Below the pieces are notes generated by a model. The model did not search any database. It worked only from the letters and a program-made list of their open reading frames with translations, and was not told where the DNA came from. From NCBI GenBank assembly GCA_963842295.1, contig CAWJFY010000009.1:372001-436000 (forward strand): a stretch of 64,000 nt of DNA, read 5' to 3'. The DNA comes from JAJNBA01 sp963842295. GTDB lineage: Bacteria; Actinomycetota; UBA4738; HRBIN12. Positions 7,529-15,971 of the stretch are shown piece after piece (the first letter of the stretch is position 1; the number at the start of each line of letters is the position of its first letter). The position numbers and the translations under genes are program-made.

Positions 7529-7900
7529 TCACCCGACCGTGAGCGTGCCCGTCATCTGCGAGTGGAAGCGGCAATGGAATCCACCGCTGGCGACACCCGT
7601 CAGCGTGATGTCCACCGTCTCGCCCGCGCCGATCGTCTCGTCGATCGCCTCATCGTCGGTCGTGAACGTGTGCGAGTTCTCGCCGATGTTGGTGACGGAG
7701 ATCGTCTGCCCCTCGCTCACGGAGAGCTCGGCCGGCGAGAAGCTGAAGTCCACGATCGTGAGGTCCGCCCCGCCACCACCGTCCGCGCTCTCGCTGGGGC
7801 TCCCGCCCGTATCCGTCGCCGGCTCGTCCCCTCCGCAGGCTGCGGCGAGCAGCGTGAGCGCGAACACGACACCCAGCAGGCGCATCCACCTTCGGTGCAT
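7529..7900 (-). CDS. Cupredoxin-domain lipoprotein
   Basis: A 123-residue secreted protein. The signal peptide ends in a lipobox (LLAAAC, lipidated C22), followed by a low-complexity Gly/Ser/Asp linker (residues 23-45) and a plastocyanin-like domain. Type-1 copper ligands are all visible: H77 in NSHTF, then C110, H113 and M116 in CRFHSQM, a CX2HX2M spacing like that of amicyanin. It probably carries electrons at the outer face of the membrane. The partner is not apparent. A GAGGAGGGG ribosome site precedes the start. It is convergent with the HesB gene. Confidence 0.85.
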   Translation of the reverse strand: MHRRWMRLLGVVFALTLLAAACGGDEPATDTGGSPSESADGGGGADLTIVDFSFSPAELSVSEGQTISVTNIGENSHTFTTDDEAIDETIGAGETVDITLTGVASGGFHCRFHSQMTGTLTVG

Positions 7901-8016
7901 CCATCCCCTCCTCGTCTCATCGGGCTCGGTCGCGGCCTGGACCCCTGGCCAAGGCCTCGAAGGTACTACGGCCGGAGAACGCCCGAGGCTTTCGTGCCCG
8001 TGGCCAGCCCTCGAAC

Positions 8017-8022
8017 TAGACT
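8017..8022 (+). promoter_or_regulatory. -10 hexamer TAGACT, leaderless start of FrhB-like gene
   Basis: TAGACT is followed after 6 bases by GTG 8029. No ribosome-binding site is present. Confidence 0.5.
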
Positions 8023-8028
8023 GCGTTG

Positions 8029-9162
8029 GTGGCCGTCGAGAAGACCCAGTGGCGGGACCTCTACAACGAGGTGGTGCTCACGGGGCTGTGCACCGGCTGC
8101 ACCTCCTGCATCGTGGCCTGTCCGTTCCATGTCTTGGGCTACGAGAACGACGTCCCCGTCCAGCTCCAGGAGGAAGGACCGGACGGCTGCAGCCACGGCG
8201 ACAAGGGATGCGACATCTGCACCCGGGCCTGCCCGAGGTTCCGCGAGTGGGAGTCCGAGATCGACGAGCTGTTCTTCGGCCAGGTCCGAAAACCCGAGGA
8301 GGTCATCGGGCAGTACCGTGACATCTACCTGGCCAGGGCCACTCAGCAAGAGGCGCTCATGCACGGCCAGGACGGCGGCGCCGTCTCGGCGCTGCTGCTC
8401 TGGGGCCTCGCGAACGGCGACATCGACGGAGCCTTGACCTCGAAGCTCTCGGACACGCGCTCCTGGGACGCCGAGCCGACCGTGGTCACGGATGCAGAAG
8501 GAGTCCTGGCAACCGCAGGGTCCCGCTACACGTACTCCGCGAACCCGCTCGCCCTCCTGAAGGCGGCCGAGATGGGCCTGTCGAAGCTCGCCCTCGTTGG
8601 CATGGGTTGTCAATCGAGCGCCACGGGAGCACTGGAGGTTCGGCGGGTGAACAAGTGGCGGCGGAAGATCGCCTGGACCTTCGGGCTCCTGTGCTCGAAG
8701 TCGTTCACGTACGACGGCTTGATGGTCGAGATCGCGCAGAAAGAGCTCGGCCTGGACCTCGATCACCTCGTTCGCGTGAACGTGAAGGGGAAGCTGCTGT
8801 TCTACACGGACGCCGGCGACGAGGTCATCTATCCCCTGAAGGACGCCCAACGCTTCACCAGGCCCGGCTGCCTGCACTGCCCCGACTTCGCAGCCGAGCA
8901 CGCCGACATCTCCTTCGGCGGCCTCGGGCAGTCGGAGGGCTGGACGCTCTCGATCGTTCGGACCGAGCGAGGGCAGGACATCTGGGATCGAGCCACAGCC
9001 GACGGCGTGATCGAGCACCGACCGGGGACCGAGGATCCGAAGGCCGTCGAACTGATGTTCAAGCTTGCGGCCAAGTCACGTGCGCGGTGGCCCTCCCCCG
9101 ATGAGGTTCCGGTCGCCGGCTCCACCCCCGGGGTGCTTCCAGTCCTTCCTGACCAGGCCTGA
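8029..9162 (+). CDS. Coenzyme F420 hydrogenase/dehydrogenase beta-subunit family protein
   Basis: A 377-residue protein of the FrhB/FpoF family. The N-terminus has a cysteine set CTGCTSCIVACP (about residues 21-32) and a second set around HGDKGCDICTRACP, which fit [4Fe-4S] binding. The C-terminal part contains GGAVSALLLWGL, LALVGMGCQSSA, LLCSKSFTYDGL, CLHCPDFAAEHADISFGG and the loops typical of the FAD/F420-binding domain. Family members move electrons between reduced F420 and an iron-sulfur partner. No hydrogenase subunits are nearby, so the partner is probably a soluble ferredoxin such as the one encoded at 12.2-12.5 kb. Start at GTG (TTG 8026 is the alternative). Confidence 0.8.
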   Translation: MAVEKTQWRDLYNEVVLTGLCTGCTSCIVACPFHVLGYENDVPVQLQEEGPDGCSHGDKGCDICTRACPRFREWESEIDELFFGQVRKPEEVIGQYRDIYLARATQQEALMHGQDGGAVSALLLWGLANGDIDGALTSKLSDTRSWDAEPTVVTDAEGVLATAGSRYTYSANPLALLKAAEMGLSKLALVGMGCQSSATGALEVRRVNKWRRKIAWTFGLLCSKSFTYDGLMVEIAQKELGLDLDHLVRVNVKGKLLFYTDAGDEVIYPLKDAQRFTRPGCLHCPDFAAEHADISFGGLGQSEGWTLSIVRTERGQDIWDRATADGVIEHRPGTEDPKAVELMFKLAAKSRARWPSPDEVPVAGSTPGVLPVLPDQA

Positions 9163-9273
9163 GCCCCCCGAACGGATCGATCCGGAACCCAACCAGGGGA
9201 CTCCATAAGGTCGTTGCGGTGCCGATACTCCGGAGGGACCCGGGAAGCGGGTTCCCAGCTCCGTTCCGGAAGG

Positions 9274-12159
9274 ATGCGAGTGGCTCGATCGATCCGACAT
9301 CATGAGCAGCTGCTCGGAGGCGACGCGATGCTCGCGGCCGTCGCGTTCTCTGCCGAGCGGCTGCTTCTGGCCGACGACTGGGGCGTTGCGATCGACGACG
9401 TGCTCCGGCATCTCGGTCTCGCCGCGGAGGTCTCTCGGGCGTACCTGATCCGTGTCGAGTCAGATGGAGCGGGCGAGTACCGGGCGACACAGCACGCCGA
9501 GTGGTGCGCCCCCGACGTCGCGTCCCAGTTCGGGAATCCGACCCTGAATGGAGCCGGGCTCGGCCGTAGCGGCTTCGACCGATGGATCCGGCTCATGACG
9601 AGCCAAGAGACGGTCCACGGCATCGTCCGTGACTTCCCCGAGGAGGAGCGAGCCGAGCTCATCCGCCAGGAGATCGTGTCGATCGCGTCGTTCCCGGTAT
9701 TCGTGGACGGTGCCTGGTGGGCCTTCATCGGCTTCGACGACTGCTTCCGGGAGCGCCGATGGTCGCCACACGAGCTCGACTCGCTCCGGTCGGTGGCGGG
9801 CATGCTCGGAGCGGCCGTCCAGCGACAGCGTTCGGAGGGTCGTCGGCTGGAAGCGGAGGCCCGGTATCAACAGCTCGTCGCGCAGAACCCGGCCGTGACG
9901 TACACGGAGTCTCACCATACGGAAGGCGGCCAGATCACCTTCATCAGCCCGCAGGTCGAGGATCTCCTCGGTTGCCCGCCGGAGCGCCCGGTGGAGGATC
10001 GCACTTGGTGGTGGGCGACCGTTCATCCCGACGACGTGGAGCGGGTCCAGCGCGCGAACGGCCACGCGTTCGCCGCCGGTGCGGAGTTCGACCAGGTCTA
10101 CCGGATGAGAACGGCCGACGGCCGCTGGCTGTGGGTGCGCGACAAAGCGCGCCCGGTCCACGACGAGGATGAGCAGATCCTCTACTGGCAGGGCTTCTTG
10201 GTGGATGTGAGCGAGCAGATGGAGGTGGAGGGACGGCTGCGGCACGCCGAGGCTCGATACCGAGCGATGGTGGAGTTGATCCCGGCCGTCACGTATACGG
10301 ACTTCGTGGGCGAGGACGGGATCACGTCGATGGGCTTCGTGAGTCCCCAGATGGAACAGATCCTCGGCTTTCCACCGCAACGATTCCTGGACGACGGCGG
10401 ATTCTGGTTCGAGCTGATGCACCCCGATGATCTGGCGCATCTGCGGGCGATCGATGCCTTCAACAACTCCGACTTCGAACGGTTCGAGCACGAGTACCGG
10501 ATGCGCCATGCCGACGGCCATTGGGTGTGGGTGCACGACATCTCCACAGCCGTTCTGAACGACGACGGGAACCTCGAGTACTTCCTCGGCTTCCTCACCG
10601 ATGTGAGCTCTCGCCGGGACGCCGAGGAACGGCTCCGCGAAGCCGAGCTCACGTTCCGGACGATGGTCGAGCAGAATCCGGCCGTCTTCTACATCCAGCA
10701 GTTCGACCTCGACCACCCCGATCGGGCCATCACCACCTACGTGGGCCCGGGCGACGAGGAGCTGACCGGCTACCCGCGGCAAGCGGTCGCGGCGGACCCC
10801 ACGCTCTGGAGTCGTCTGGTGCACCCGGACGATCGGGAACGCGTGTTCGCGGCCGACGCCGCGAGCAACACCAACGGCACGGACGTGTTCTCCGAGGAGT
10901 ATCGGATCGTCCGGAAGGACGGGCGGGTCGTCTGGATCCTCGACGAAGCGAGGCTCGTGCGACCGGAGGACCGGCCTCCGTACTGGCAGGGGTTCCAACT
11001 GGACATCACGGCGCGAAAAGAGGCGGAGCGTCGGCTCCAGGACGCCCACGAGCATCTGCGACTCATGGTGGACTCGGCGCTCGATGCCGTGGTCGGCATG
11101 GACACGGACGGCCTGATCATCGGATGGAACCCGCAGGCGGAGTCGACCTTCGGCTGGAGCGCCGAGGAGGTGATCGGTCGTTCGCTGGTGGAAACGATCG
11201 TGCCGCACGCGCATCGCGCCGCCCACAGCGAAGGACTCCAGCGCTGGCGCGAAACGGGCGAGGGACAAGTCCTGAACTCACGCATCGAGATCCAGGCCCT
11301 CCGGAAAGACGGACGCATGATCCCCGTGGAACTGGCCATCGTTCCCGTCGCGATGGGCGAGGAGACCGTCTTCTCGGGGTTCATCCGGGACATCAGCGAG
11401 CGCAAGCGCGCACAGGACGATCTGGAGCGGGCCCTCGACGTCGAGCGAGAAGCGGCCGCTCGGCTCAGAGCGCTCGACGAGATGAAAGACACGTTCCTCC
11501 AGGCCGTCTCTCACGACCTCCGGACCCCTTTGGCGGCGATCCTCGGCATGGCGATCACGCTCGAACGAGGAGACGTGGGGCTTGCTCCCGAGGAGACGAG
11601 GGAGCTCGCGGGTCGCATCGAGCACAACGCTCGGCGACTCGAGAGACTGGTCACGAATCTCCTCGACCTCGACCGGCTCGCACGCGGCGTGCTGACGCCG
11701 ACCTTCGAGCCGACCGACGTCGGAGACTTGGTTCGACGGATGGTGACGGAGTCGGATCCGTCAGGTGACCAGGTCGAGGTAACGACGGAGACCGTTATCG
11801 TCCCCGTCGATGCGCCCAAGGTCGAGCGGATCATCGAGAACCTGCTCGCGAACGCCGTCAAGCACACGCCTGCCGGCACGTCGGTCCATGTGACCGTCAC
11901 CGGTTCCGAACGAGGCGCCTTGATCGCCGTCGAGGATGCGGGAGGCGGTGTGCCTCGGGAGCTGCGAGAGAAGATCTTCGAGGAGTTCCGTCAGGGAACC
12001 GACGCCCCCCAGGCTTCACCCGGGGTGGGGATCGGACTCTCGCTCGTACGCCGATTCGCGGACATGCACCATGGACGGGCGTGGGTCGAGGAGCGAGAGG
12101 GAGGGGGCGCGTCGTTCCGCGTGTTCCTGCCGAAGGTGCACCCGGCGGGGCTCGGCTGA
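9274..12159 (+). CDS. GAF and multi-PAS sensor histidine kinase
   Basis: A 961-residue soluble kinase. Approximate order: GAF (20-185), three related PAS domains each opening with a variant of NPAVTYTE (205-330, 335-455, 460-590), a fourth PAS (597-720), a coiled linker, HisKA with the phosphoacceptor H747 in AVSHDLRTPL, and a HATPase_c domain with N, G1 (DAGGGVP) and G2 (GVGIGLSLVRRF) boxes. No transmembrane segment is visible, so it senses an internal signal such as redox state, ligand or light. No response regulator gene is adjacent. The true start is uncertain: ATG 9274 follows GGAAGG too closely, and a TAAGGT hexamer at 9206-9211 may be the promoter. Confidence 0.85.
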   Translation: MRVARSIRHHEQLLGGDAMLAAVAFSAERLLLADDWGVAIDDVLRHLGLAAEVSRAYLIRVESDGAGEYRATQHAEWCAPDVASQFGNPTLNGAGLGRSGFDRWIRLMTSQETVHGIVRDFPEEERAELIRQEIVSIASFPVFVDGAWWAFIGFDDCFRERRWSPHELDSLRSVAGMLGAAVQRQRSEGRRLEAEARYQQLVAQNPAVTYTESHHTEGGQITFISPQVEDLLGCPPERPVEDRTWWWATVHPDDVERVQRANGHAFAAGAEFDQVYRMRTADGRWLWVRDKARPVHDEDEQILYWQGFLVDVSEQMEVEGRLRHAEARYRAMVELIPAVTYTDFVGEDGITSMGFVSPQMEQILGFPPQRFLDDGGFWFELMHPDDLAHLRAIDAFNNSDFERFEHEYRMRHADGHWVWVHDISTAVLNDDGNLEYFLGFLTDVSSRRDAEERLREAELTFRTMVEQNPAVFYIQQFDLDHPDRAITTYVGPGDEELTGYPRQAVAADPTLWSRLVHPDDRERVFAADAASNTNGTDVFSEEYRIVRKDGRVVWILDEARLVRPEDRPPYWQGFQLDITARKEAERRLQDAHEHLRLMVDSALDAVVGMDTDGLIIGWNPQAESTFGWSAEEVIGRSLVETIVPHAHRAAHSEGLQRWRETGEGQVLNSRIEIQALRKDGRMIPVELAIVPVAMGEETVFSGFIRDISERKRAQDDLERALDVEREAAARLRALDEMKDTFLQAVSHDLRTPLAAILGMAITLERGDVGLAPEETRELAGRIEHNARRLERLVTNLLDLDRLARGVLTPTFEPTDVGDLVRRMVTESDPSGDQVEVTTETVIVPVDAPKVERIIENLLANAVKHTPAGTSVHVTVTGSERGALIAVEDAGGGVPRELREKIFEEFRQGTDAPQASPGVGIGLSLVRRFADMHHGRAWVEEREGGGASFRVFLPKVHPAGLG

Positions 12160-12178
12160 GCCGTTCCCCAGCGGGTCG

Positions 12179-12505
12179 TCAGGGTGCCGGCCAGGCTTCG
12201 ACGATCGGGTGGTCCTTGGAGGCGGGCCCCACCTGCGCGGCGCCCCCCGGAGAGCCGACACCACTGATGTCGTCGTTGAACCACTCGGCGTTGATCGCGT
12301 TGAACTGCTTCCACTCGGCGGGCACGTCGTCTTCGTAGAAGATGGCCGTCACGGGGCACACGGGCTCGCACGCGCCGCAGTCGACGCACTCGTCGGGGTG
12401 GATGTAGAGCATGCGAGGCCCCTCGTAGATGCAGTCGACCGGGCACTCGTCGACGCACCCACGATCCTTCACGTCGATGCACGGCTCTGCGATCGTGTAG
12501 GTCAT
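12179..12505 (-). CDS. fdxA: Seven-iron ferredoxin (3Fe-4S/4Fe-4S)
   Basis: A 108-residue ferredoxin of the actinobacterial FdxA type. N-terminal cysteines occur in CIDVKDRGCVDECPVDCIYEG, and the second cluster motif is CVDCGACEPVCPVTAI. An acidic segment (YEDDVPAEWKQF, FNDDISG) follows, as is usual for this family. It supplies low-potential electrons to reductases or P450s. The F420-linked proteins encoded nearby are candidate partners, by inference. The start at ATG 12505 is preceded by AAAAGGGG. Unlike many genes here it has a real 5' leader of about 35 bases behind a TAGACT hexamer. Confidence 0.9.
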   Translation of the reverse strand: MTYTIAEPCIDVKDRGCVDECPVDCIYEGPRMLYIHPDECVDCGACEPVCPVTAIFYEDDVPAEWKQFNAINAEWFNDDISGVGSPGGAAQVGPASKDHPIVEAWPAP

Positions 12506-12546
12506 CTCATTTACCCCTTTTCCACGGTGTCGGCCTTGCGAAAGTG

Positions 12547-12574
12547 AGTCTACCCCCCCGACGAATCCCGGCAA
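12547..12574 (-). promoter_or_regulatory. Promoter of ferredoxin gene
   Basis: On the minus strand TTGCCG (12574-12569), a 16-base spacer and TAGACT (12552-12547) lie between the LLM gene stop and the ferredoxin start. This predicts a leader of about 35 nt containing the AAAAGGGG ribosome site. Confidence 0.45.
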
Positions 12575-12577
12575 CCT

Positions 12578-13444
12578 TCAGGGCGAGAGCGTTCGGAGCA
12601 CCGTGAGCGCCGCCTCCCCATCCTCGCCTGGGGCAAGGACGGGATAGACGACGGGCAGATCCGCGCCGGCCGCGCGGTAGCTCTCCAGTCGCTCGTTCGC
12701 TCGGTCCGGATCCCCTCGGAGGCACACGGCATCCACGACCGCCTCCGGGGAAGGGTCCACACCCATCGCCTCGAACTGACGGGCGTAGGCGGGATAGGAG
12801 GAGTACTCGGCGGCAGCGCCAAGAAGGGCTTCGTCGGCGCGTCCCGAGAAGGACGCGCGGACATAGACCGCGATGGTGACGGCATCGGGGGCGCGGCCGG
12901 CCTCGCCGGCCGCGGCCCGGATCGCGTCGCGGGCCTCCGCGACGCGATCCGGCGTGCACCAGTTGAGGATCACGCCGTCGGCGATCTGGCCGGCGAGGCG
13001 AACGGCTCTCGGGCCCAGGGCAGCGGTCCAGATCGGGACGGGAGCGGGAAGCGGGAGACTGAGGGCGGGGCCGGGTGCGCTCCCGCTCAGCAGCTCACGG
13101 AGCTCTTGCACGTAGGTCCGGAGCCGGCCGAGCGCCCCCGGCGCCGCCCCGCCGGTTCCGACACCGAGGATGTGTCGACCTCCGGAACGTTCCTGAACCG
13201 TGGCCGCCGCCATGGCCGCCAGTCGCGATGTTCTCGCGCCCATCGGGATCACCCCGGTTCCCAGGAGCAGCCGCTCCGTCCCTCCCGCGATCGCGGCCAG
13301 CGTCGCAAGGGTGTCTCGGGCGCCGGTCTCCGGAAGGAACACGGCGAGGTAGCGGAGTCCCTCGCCCTCGCTCGCGATCCCGGCTACGTCCGTCCACGGC
13401 AGAGGATCGCGGATCGTGAACGCGGTCCCCTGCAGTTGGCGCAT
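12578..13444 (-). CDS. LLM-class F420-dependent oxidoreductase-like protein
   Basis: A 288-residue luciferase-like (TIM-barrel) protein. Visible features are LRYLAVFLPETGARDTLATLAAIAGGTERLLLGTGVIP for strands 2-3, RTSRLAAMAAATVQERSGGRHILGVGTGG, the helix carrying LRTYVQELRELLSG, and PVPIWTAALGPRAVRLAGQIADGVILNW, which forms the cofactor pocket in this superfamily. Actinobacterial members mostly use F420, which fits the FrhB-like neighbour, but FMN cannot be excluded. The ATG at 13444 or the in-frame GTG at 13453 may be used. Its start lies only about 27 bases from the divergent hydrolase start. Confidence 0.75.
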   Translation of the reverse strand: MRQLQGTAFTIRDPLPWTDVAGIASEGEGLRYLAVFLPETGARDTLATLAAIAGGTERLLLGTGVIPMGARTSRLAAMAAATVQERSGGRHILGVGTGGAAPGALGRLRTYVQELRELLSGSAPGPALSLPLPAPVPIWTAALGPRAVRLAGQIADGVILNWCTPDRVAEARDAIRAAAGEAGRAPDAVTIAVYVRASFSGRADEALLGAAAEYSSYPAYARQFEAMGVDPSPEAVVDAVCLRGDPDRANERLESYRAAGADLPVVYPVLAPGEDGEAALTVLRTLSP

Positions 13445-13458
13445 CTCCTTCACCCTGG

Positions 13459-13465
13459 CATCGTC
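13459..13465. promoter_or_regulatory. Possible shared divergent -10 region
   Basis: CATCGT on the plus strand lies 7 bases before the hydrolase GTG (13472). On the minus strand GACGAT lies 6 bases before GTG 13453 of the LLM gene. Both deviate from TANNNT at the first base, so this is a weak assignment. Confidence 0.25.
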
Positions 13466-13471
13466 GCAGAC

Positions 13472-14116
13472 GTGGAGACCGCGACGTTCCTCACCGAAGA
13501 CGGGGTTCGGCTGGAGGGGGAGCTTCGCCTGCCCGACGATCCCCCGCGGGGTTCGGCGGTGATCTGCCACGCCCATCCTCGACACGGTGGCAGCAAGGAC
13601 CACCCGATCCTTTGGTCCGTCCGGAACGAGCTGGCTGGCAAGCGTGGCCTCGCGACCCTCGTCTTCAACTTCCGCGGGACGATGGGCTCGGGTGGCACGT
13701 ACGGCGGCGGCCGCGACGAGCTGCGCGATGTACGTGCCGCGGTCAGCGCGGTCCGCGAGCGGGCCGAGGGTCCCACGCTCGTGTTCGGGTGGTCGTTCGG
13801 CGCGAGTGTGGCGCTCCGGGGATCCTTCGACGACGAACGGGTGAGCGCACTCGCGCTGTTCGGGATCCCCCTGCGGCCGAACGACCTCGCGCTCCCGTCG
13901 CTACCGACGGCGCCGGAGCTCCGCCTCTTGATGCGCCCCCTGCTGTTCCTCACAGGCGAGCACGACGAGTACTGCCCTGCCGCCGAGCTCCGTGCCTACG
14001 CGCAAGGCGTGGCCGAGGTCGTGATCCTGGCCGGCACCGACCACTACCTGTGGCGCCGCGAACGAGAGGCGGCGGCGATCGTCGGCGACTTCGCCGACCG
14101 CGTCTTGTTCGCCTGA
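13472..14116 (+). CDS. Alpha/beta hydrolase (dienelactone-hydrolase-like)
   Basis: A 214-residue small alpha/beta hydrolase. The nucleophile serine is in GWSFGAS (GXSXG). The acid is likely the aspartate in GEHDEYC, and the base histidine is in GTDHYLW. CHAHPRHGGSKDHPI forms the oxyanion-hole strand, and VFNFRGTMGSGGTYGGG is the loop typical of the YbfF/RbbA-like group of short alpha/beta hydrolases. The substrate is unknown. The GTG start at 13472 is inferred because the upstream open frame lies opposite the LLM gene. Confidence 0.75.
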   Translation: METATFLTEDGVRLEGELRLPDDPPRGSAVICHAHPRHGGSKDHPILWSVRNELAGKRGLATLVFNFRGTMGSGGTYGGGRDELRDVRAAVSAVRERAEGPTLVFGWSFGASVALRGSFDDERVSALALFGIPLRPNDLALPSLPTAPELRLLMRPLLFLTGEHDEYCPAAELRAYAQGVAEVVILAGTDHYLWRREREAAAIVGDFADRVLFA

Positions 14117-14118
14117 CG

Positions 14119-14502
14119 TCAGCCGCCGAGCGAACTCGGATCGCCTCGTCGTTCGTGCCCGTTCGCCCGGGGGTCGACCTCACGGCCACGCCGTGGTCGC
14201 CAGATCCATATGAACGGCAGGAAGAAGAACGTGCCTCCGAACAGCCCGGGCCACACGTAGATCCCGAGCACGACGAAGACGATCCCCACCAAGAGCCACA
14301 ACCAAGGGTTCCCCCACCAGGGCCGGGTCGGCGGACGCGGGTCCCGCAGCGGCGTGGCGAGGTCGGGCTCCGCGAGCTGGCCGCGGCGGCGGAGCACTTC
14401 CTGCGCCGCCGCGCGCTCGCGGAAGACGTAGAGGAAGCCGACGCCGAGCGCGACGGCAACGATGAACGGGAGTGCGACGAGGATCAGGTCGCGCAGGTCC
14501 AC
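14119..14502 (-). CDS. Small membrane protein of unknown function
   Basis: A 127-residue protein with one N-terminal transmembrane helix (about residues 6-27), a charged coiled segment (FRERAAAQEVLRRRGQ), a Trp/Pro-rich linker, and a second hydrophobic stretch (about 68-98) that could form one or two helices. The tail is hydrophilic. I recognise no family. It starts 9 bases after the stop of the upstream aldehyde dehydrogenase gene on the same strand, so it may belong to that operon. It is convergent with the hydrolase gene. Confidence 0.55.
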   Translation of the reverse strand: MDLRDLILVALPFIVAVALGVGFLYVFRERAAAQEVLRRRGQLAEPDLATPLRDPRPPTRPWWGNPWLWLLVGIVFVVLGIYVWPGLFGGTFFFLPFIWIWRPRRGREVDPRANGHERRGDPSSLGG

Positions 14503-14511
14503 GGTCCCCGC

Positions 14512-15939
14512 CTACAGGGGGACGTGTGAGAGCACCATGATCCGGGGTTCGGTCATCTCCTCCATCGCGTACTTCAGCCCTTCCCGGCCGAAGCCCGACT
14601 CCTTCGAGCCGCCGTACGGCATCTGGTCGGCCCGGAACGCCGAGACATCGTTGACGATGATGCCGCCGACCTCGAGGGTCCGATGCGCTTCGAACGCGCG
14701 GTCGATGTCGTTCGTGAACACGCCGGCCTGCAAGCCATACTTCGAATCGTTCACCGCTTCGAGCGCGTCCTCGAAGGTCTGGTACGGGCTGATCGTCACG
14801 ACCGGTCCGAAGACCTCTTCACGGCACACCTTCATCTCCGGGGTGACCTTGGAGAGCAGTGTCGGCTGGAAGAACGGTCCGTCGCCCTCTCCCCCGGTGA
14901 GCACTTCGGCCCCCTCCGCCACGGCCTCCTTCACCCACCCCGCGATCCGGTCGACCTCGGCGCGTTGGATCACGGGGCCGACGTCGACCGTGGGGTCCAT
15001 CGGGTCGCCGACCTTCAGGCTCTCCACTTGTTTCACGAGCCGGGCGGTGAAATCGTCGTAGACCTCGGAGGAAACGAGCACCCGCTGCACGCTGATGCAG
15101 CTCTGTCCGGCCTGGTAGTAGCCACCGAACGCGATCCGCTGGGCGGCGAAGTCGAGGTCGGCGTCGGCGTGCACGATCACGCCGGCGTTCCCGCCGAGCT
15201 CGAGCGTCACGCGCTTCTTGGGGTCGAGGCCCTTCAGGTACCATCCGATCTCCGCGGAGCCGGTGAACGAGATCTTCCGGAAGCGCTCGTCGCGGGCCAT
15301 CCCGTCGGCCACCTTCGAGGACACGGGAAGCACTTGGTACATCCCCTTCGGGAGGTCGGTTTCGGCGAAGAACTCTGCCAGACGGAGCGAGCCGATCGGC
15401 GTGGCGCTCGCCGGCTTCACCACGATCGGAGCGCCGACCCCGAGGGAGGGCGCGACCTTGTGGGCCACCAGGTTCAGTGGGAAGTTGAACGGCGTGATCC
15501 CGAGGACCGGTCCGATCGGGAAGCGGCGGATCAGCCCCACGCGCGAGCCGAGCGACGCCTCGGTGTCCAGACGGATCAGCTCGTCGTCCCCGCGACGGAT
15601 CACCTCGGATGCCCAGCGGAACGTGGACACGGCCCGGGTCGCCTCGACGGTCGCCCACTTGAGCGGCTTGCCGCCCTCCTGGGCGATCAACCTGGCGTTC
15701 TCCTCGATCGTCTCGCCGAGCCGCTTCGAGATGTGGTCGAGCGCGTCTGCGCGCGCGTGGACCGGGAGCTTCGAGGACTCCTTGAACGTCTCGTGAGCCG
15801 TGGCCGTCGCCTCCTCCACGTCGGCCTCGGTCGGCACGCCGATCTCGGCGACCACGTTGTCGTCGTAGGGGCTGTGGACCTCGAACGAGCCCTCGCCCGT
15901 CCGCCACTCGCCGTTCACCAGATAGGGCCTCACGGCCAT
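14512..15939 (-). CDS. NAD(P)-dependent aldehyde dehydrogenase
   Basis: A 475-residue aldehyde dehydrogenase. The catalytic cysteine is in QAGQSCISVQR, the general-base glutamate is in LELGGNA, the cofactor loop is in FTGSAEIGWYLK, and the oxyanion asparagine is in TPFNFPLN. The substrate-pocket pattern resembles the succinate-semialdehyde/lactaldehyde group. Lying downstream of a gamma-aminobutyraldehyde-type dehydrogenase and divergent from gabT, it is most simply read as the succinate-semialdehyde step of GABA catabolism. That role comes from context only. The ATG 15939 follows GGTGAGGAC, and 32 bases separate it from the upstream gene. Confidence 0.8.
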   Translation of the reverse strand: MAVRPYLVNGEWRTGEGSFEVHSPYDDNVVAEIGVPTEADVEEATATAHETFKESSKLPVHARADALDHISKRLGETIEENARLIAQEGGKPLKWATVEATRAVSTFRWASEVIRRGDDELIRLDTEASLGSRVGLIRRFPIGPVLGITPFNFPLNLVAHKVAPSLGVGAPIVVKPASATPIGSLRLAEFFAETDLPKGMYQVLPVSSKVADGMARDERFRKISFTGSAEIGWYLKGLDPKKRVTLELGGNAGVIVHADADLDFAAQRIAFGGYYQAGQSCISVQRVLVSSEVYDDFTARLVKQVESLKVGDPMDPTVDVGPVIQRAEVDRIAGWVKEAVAEGAEVLTGGEGDGPFFQPTLLSKVTPEMKVCREEVFGPVVTISPYQTFEDALEAVNDSKYGLQAGVFTNDIDRAFEAHRTLEVGGIIVNDVSAFRADQMPYGGSKESGFGREGLKYAMEEMTEPRIMVLSHVPL

Positions 15940-15971
15940 GTCCTCACCGCCTTCGTTTCCGGGGTGTGCGT

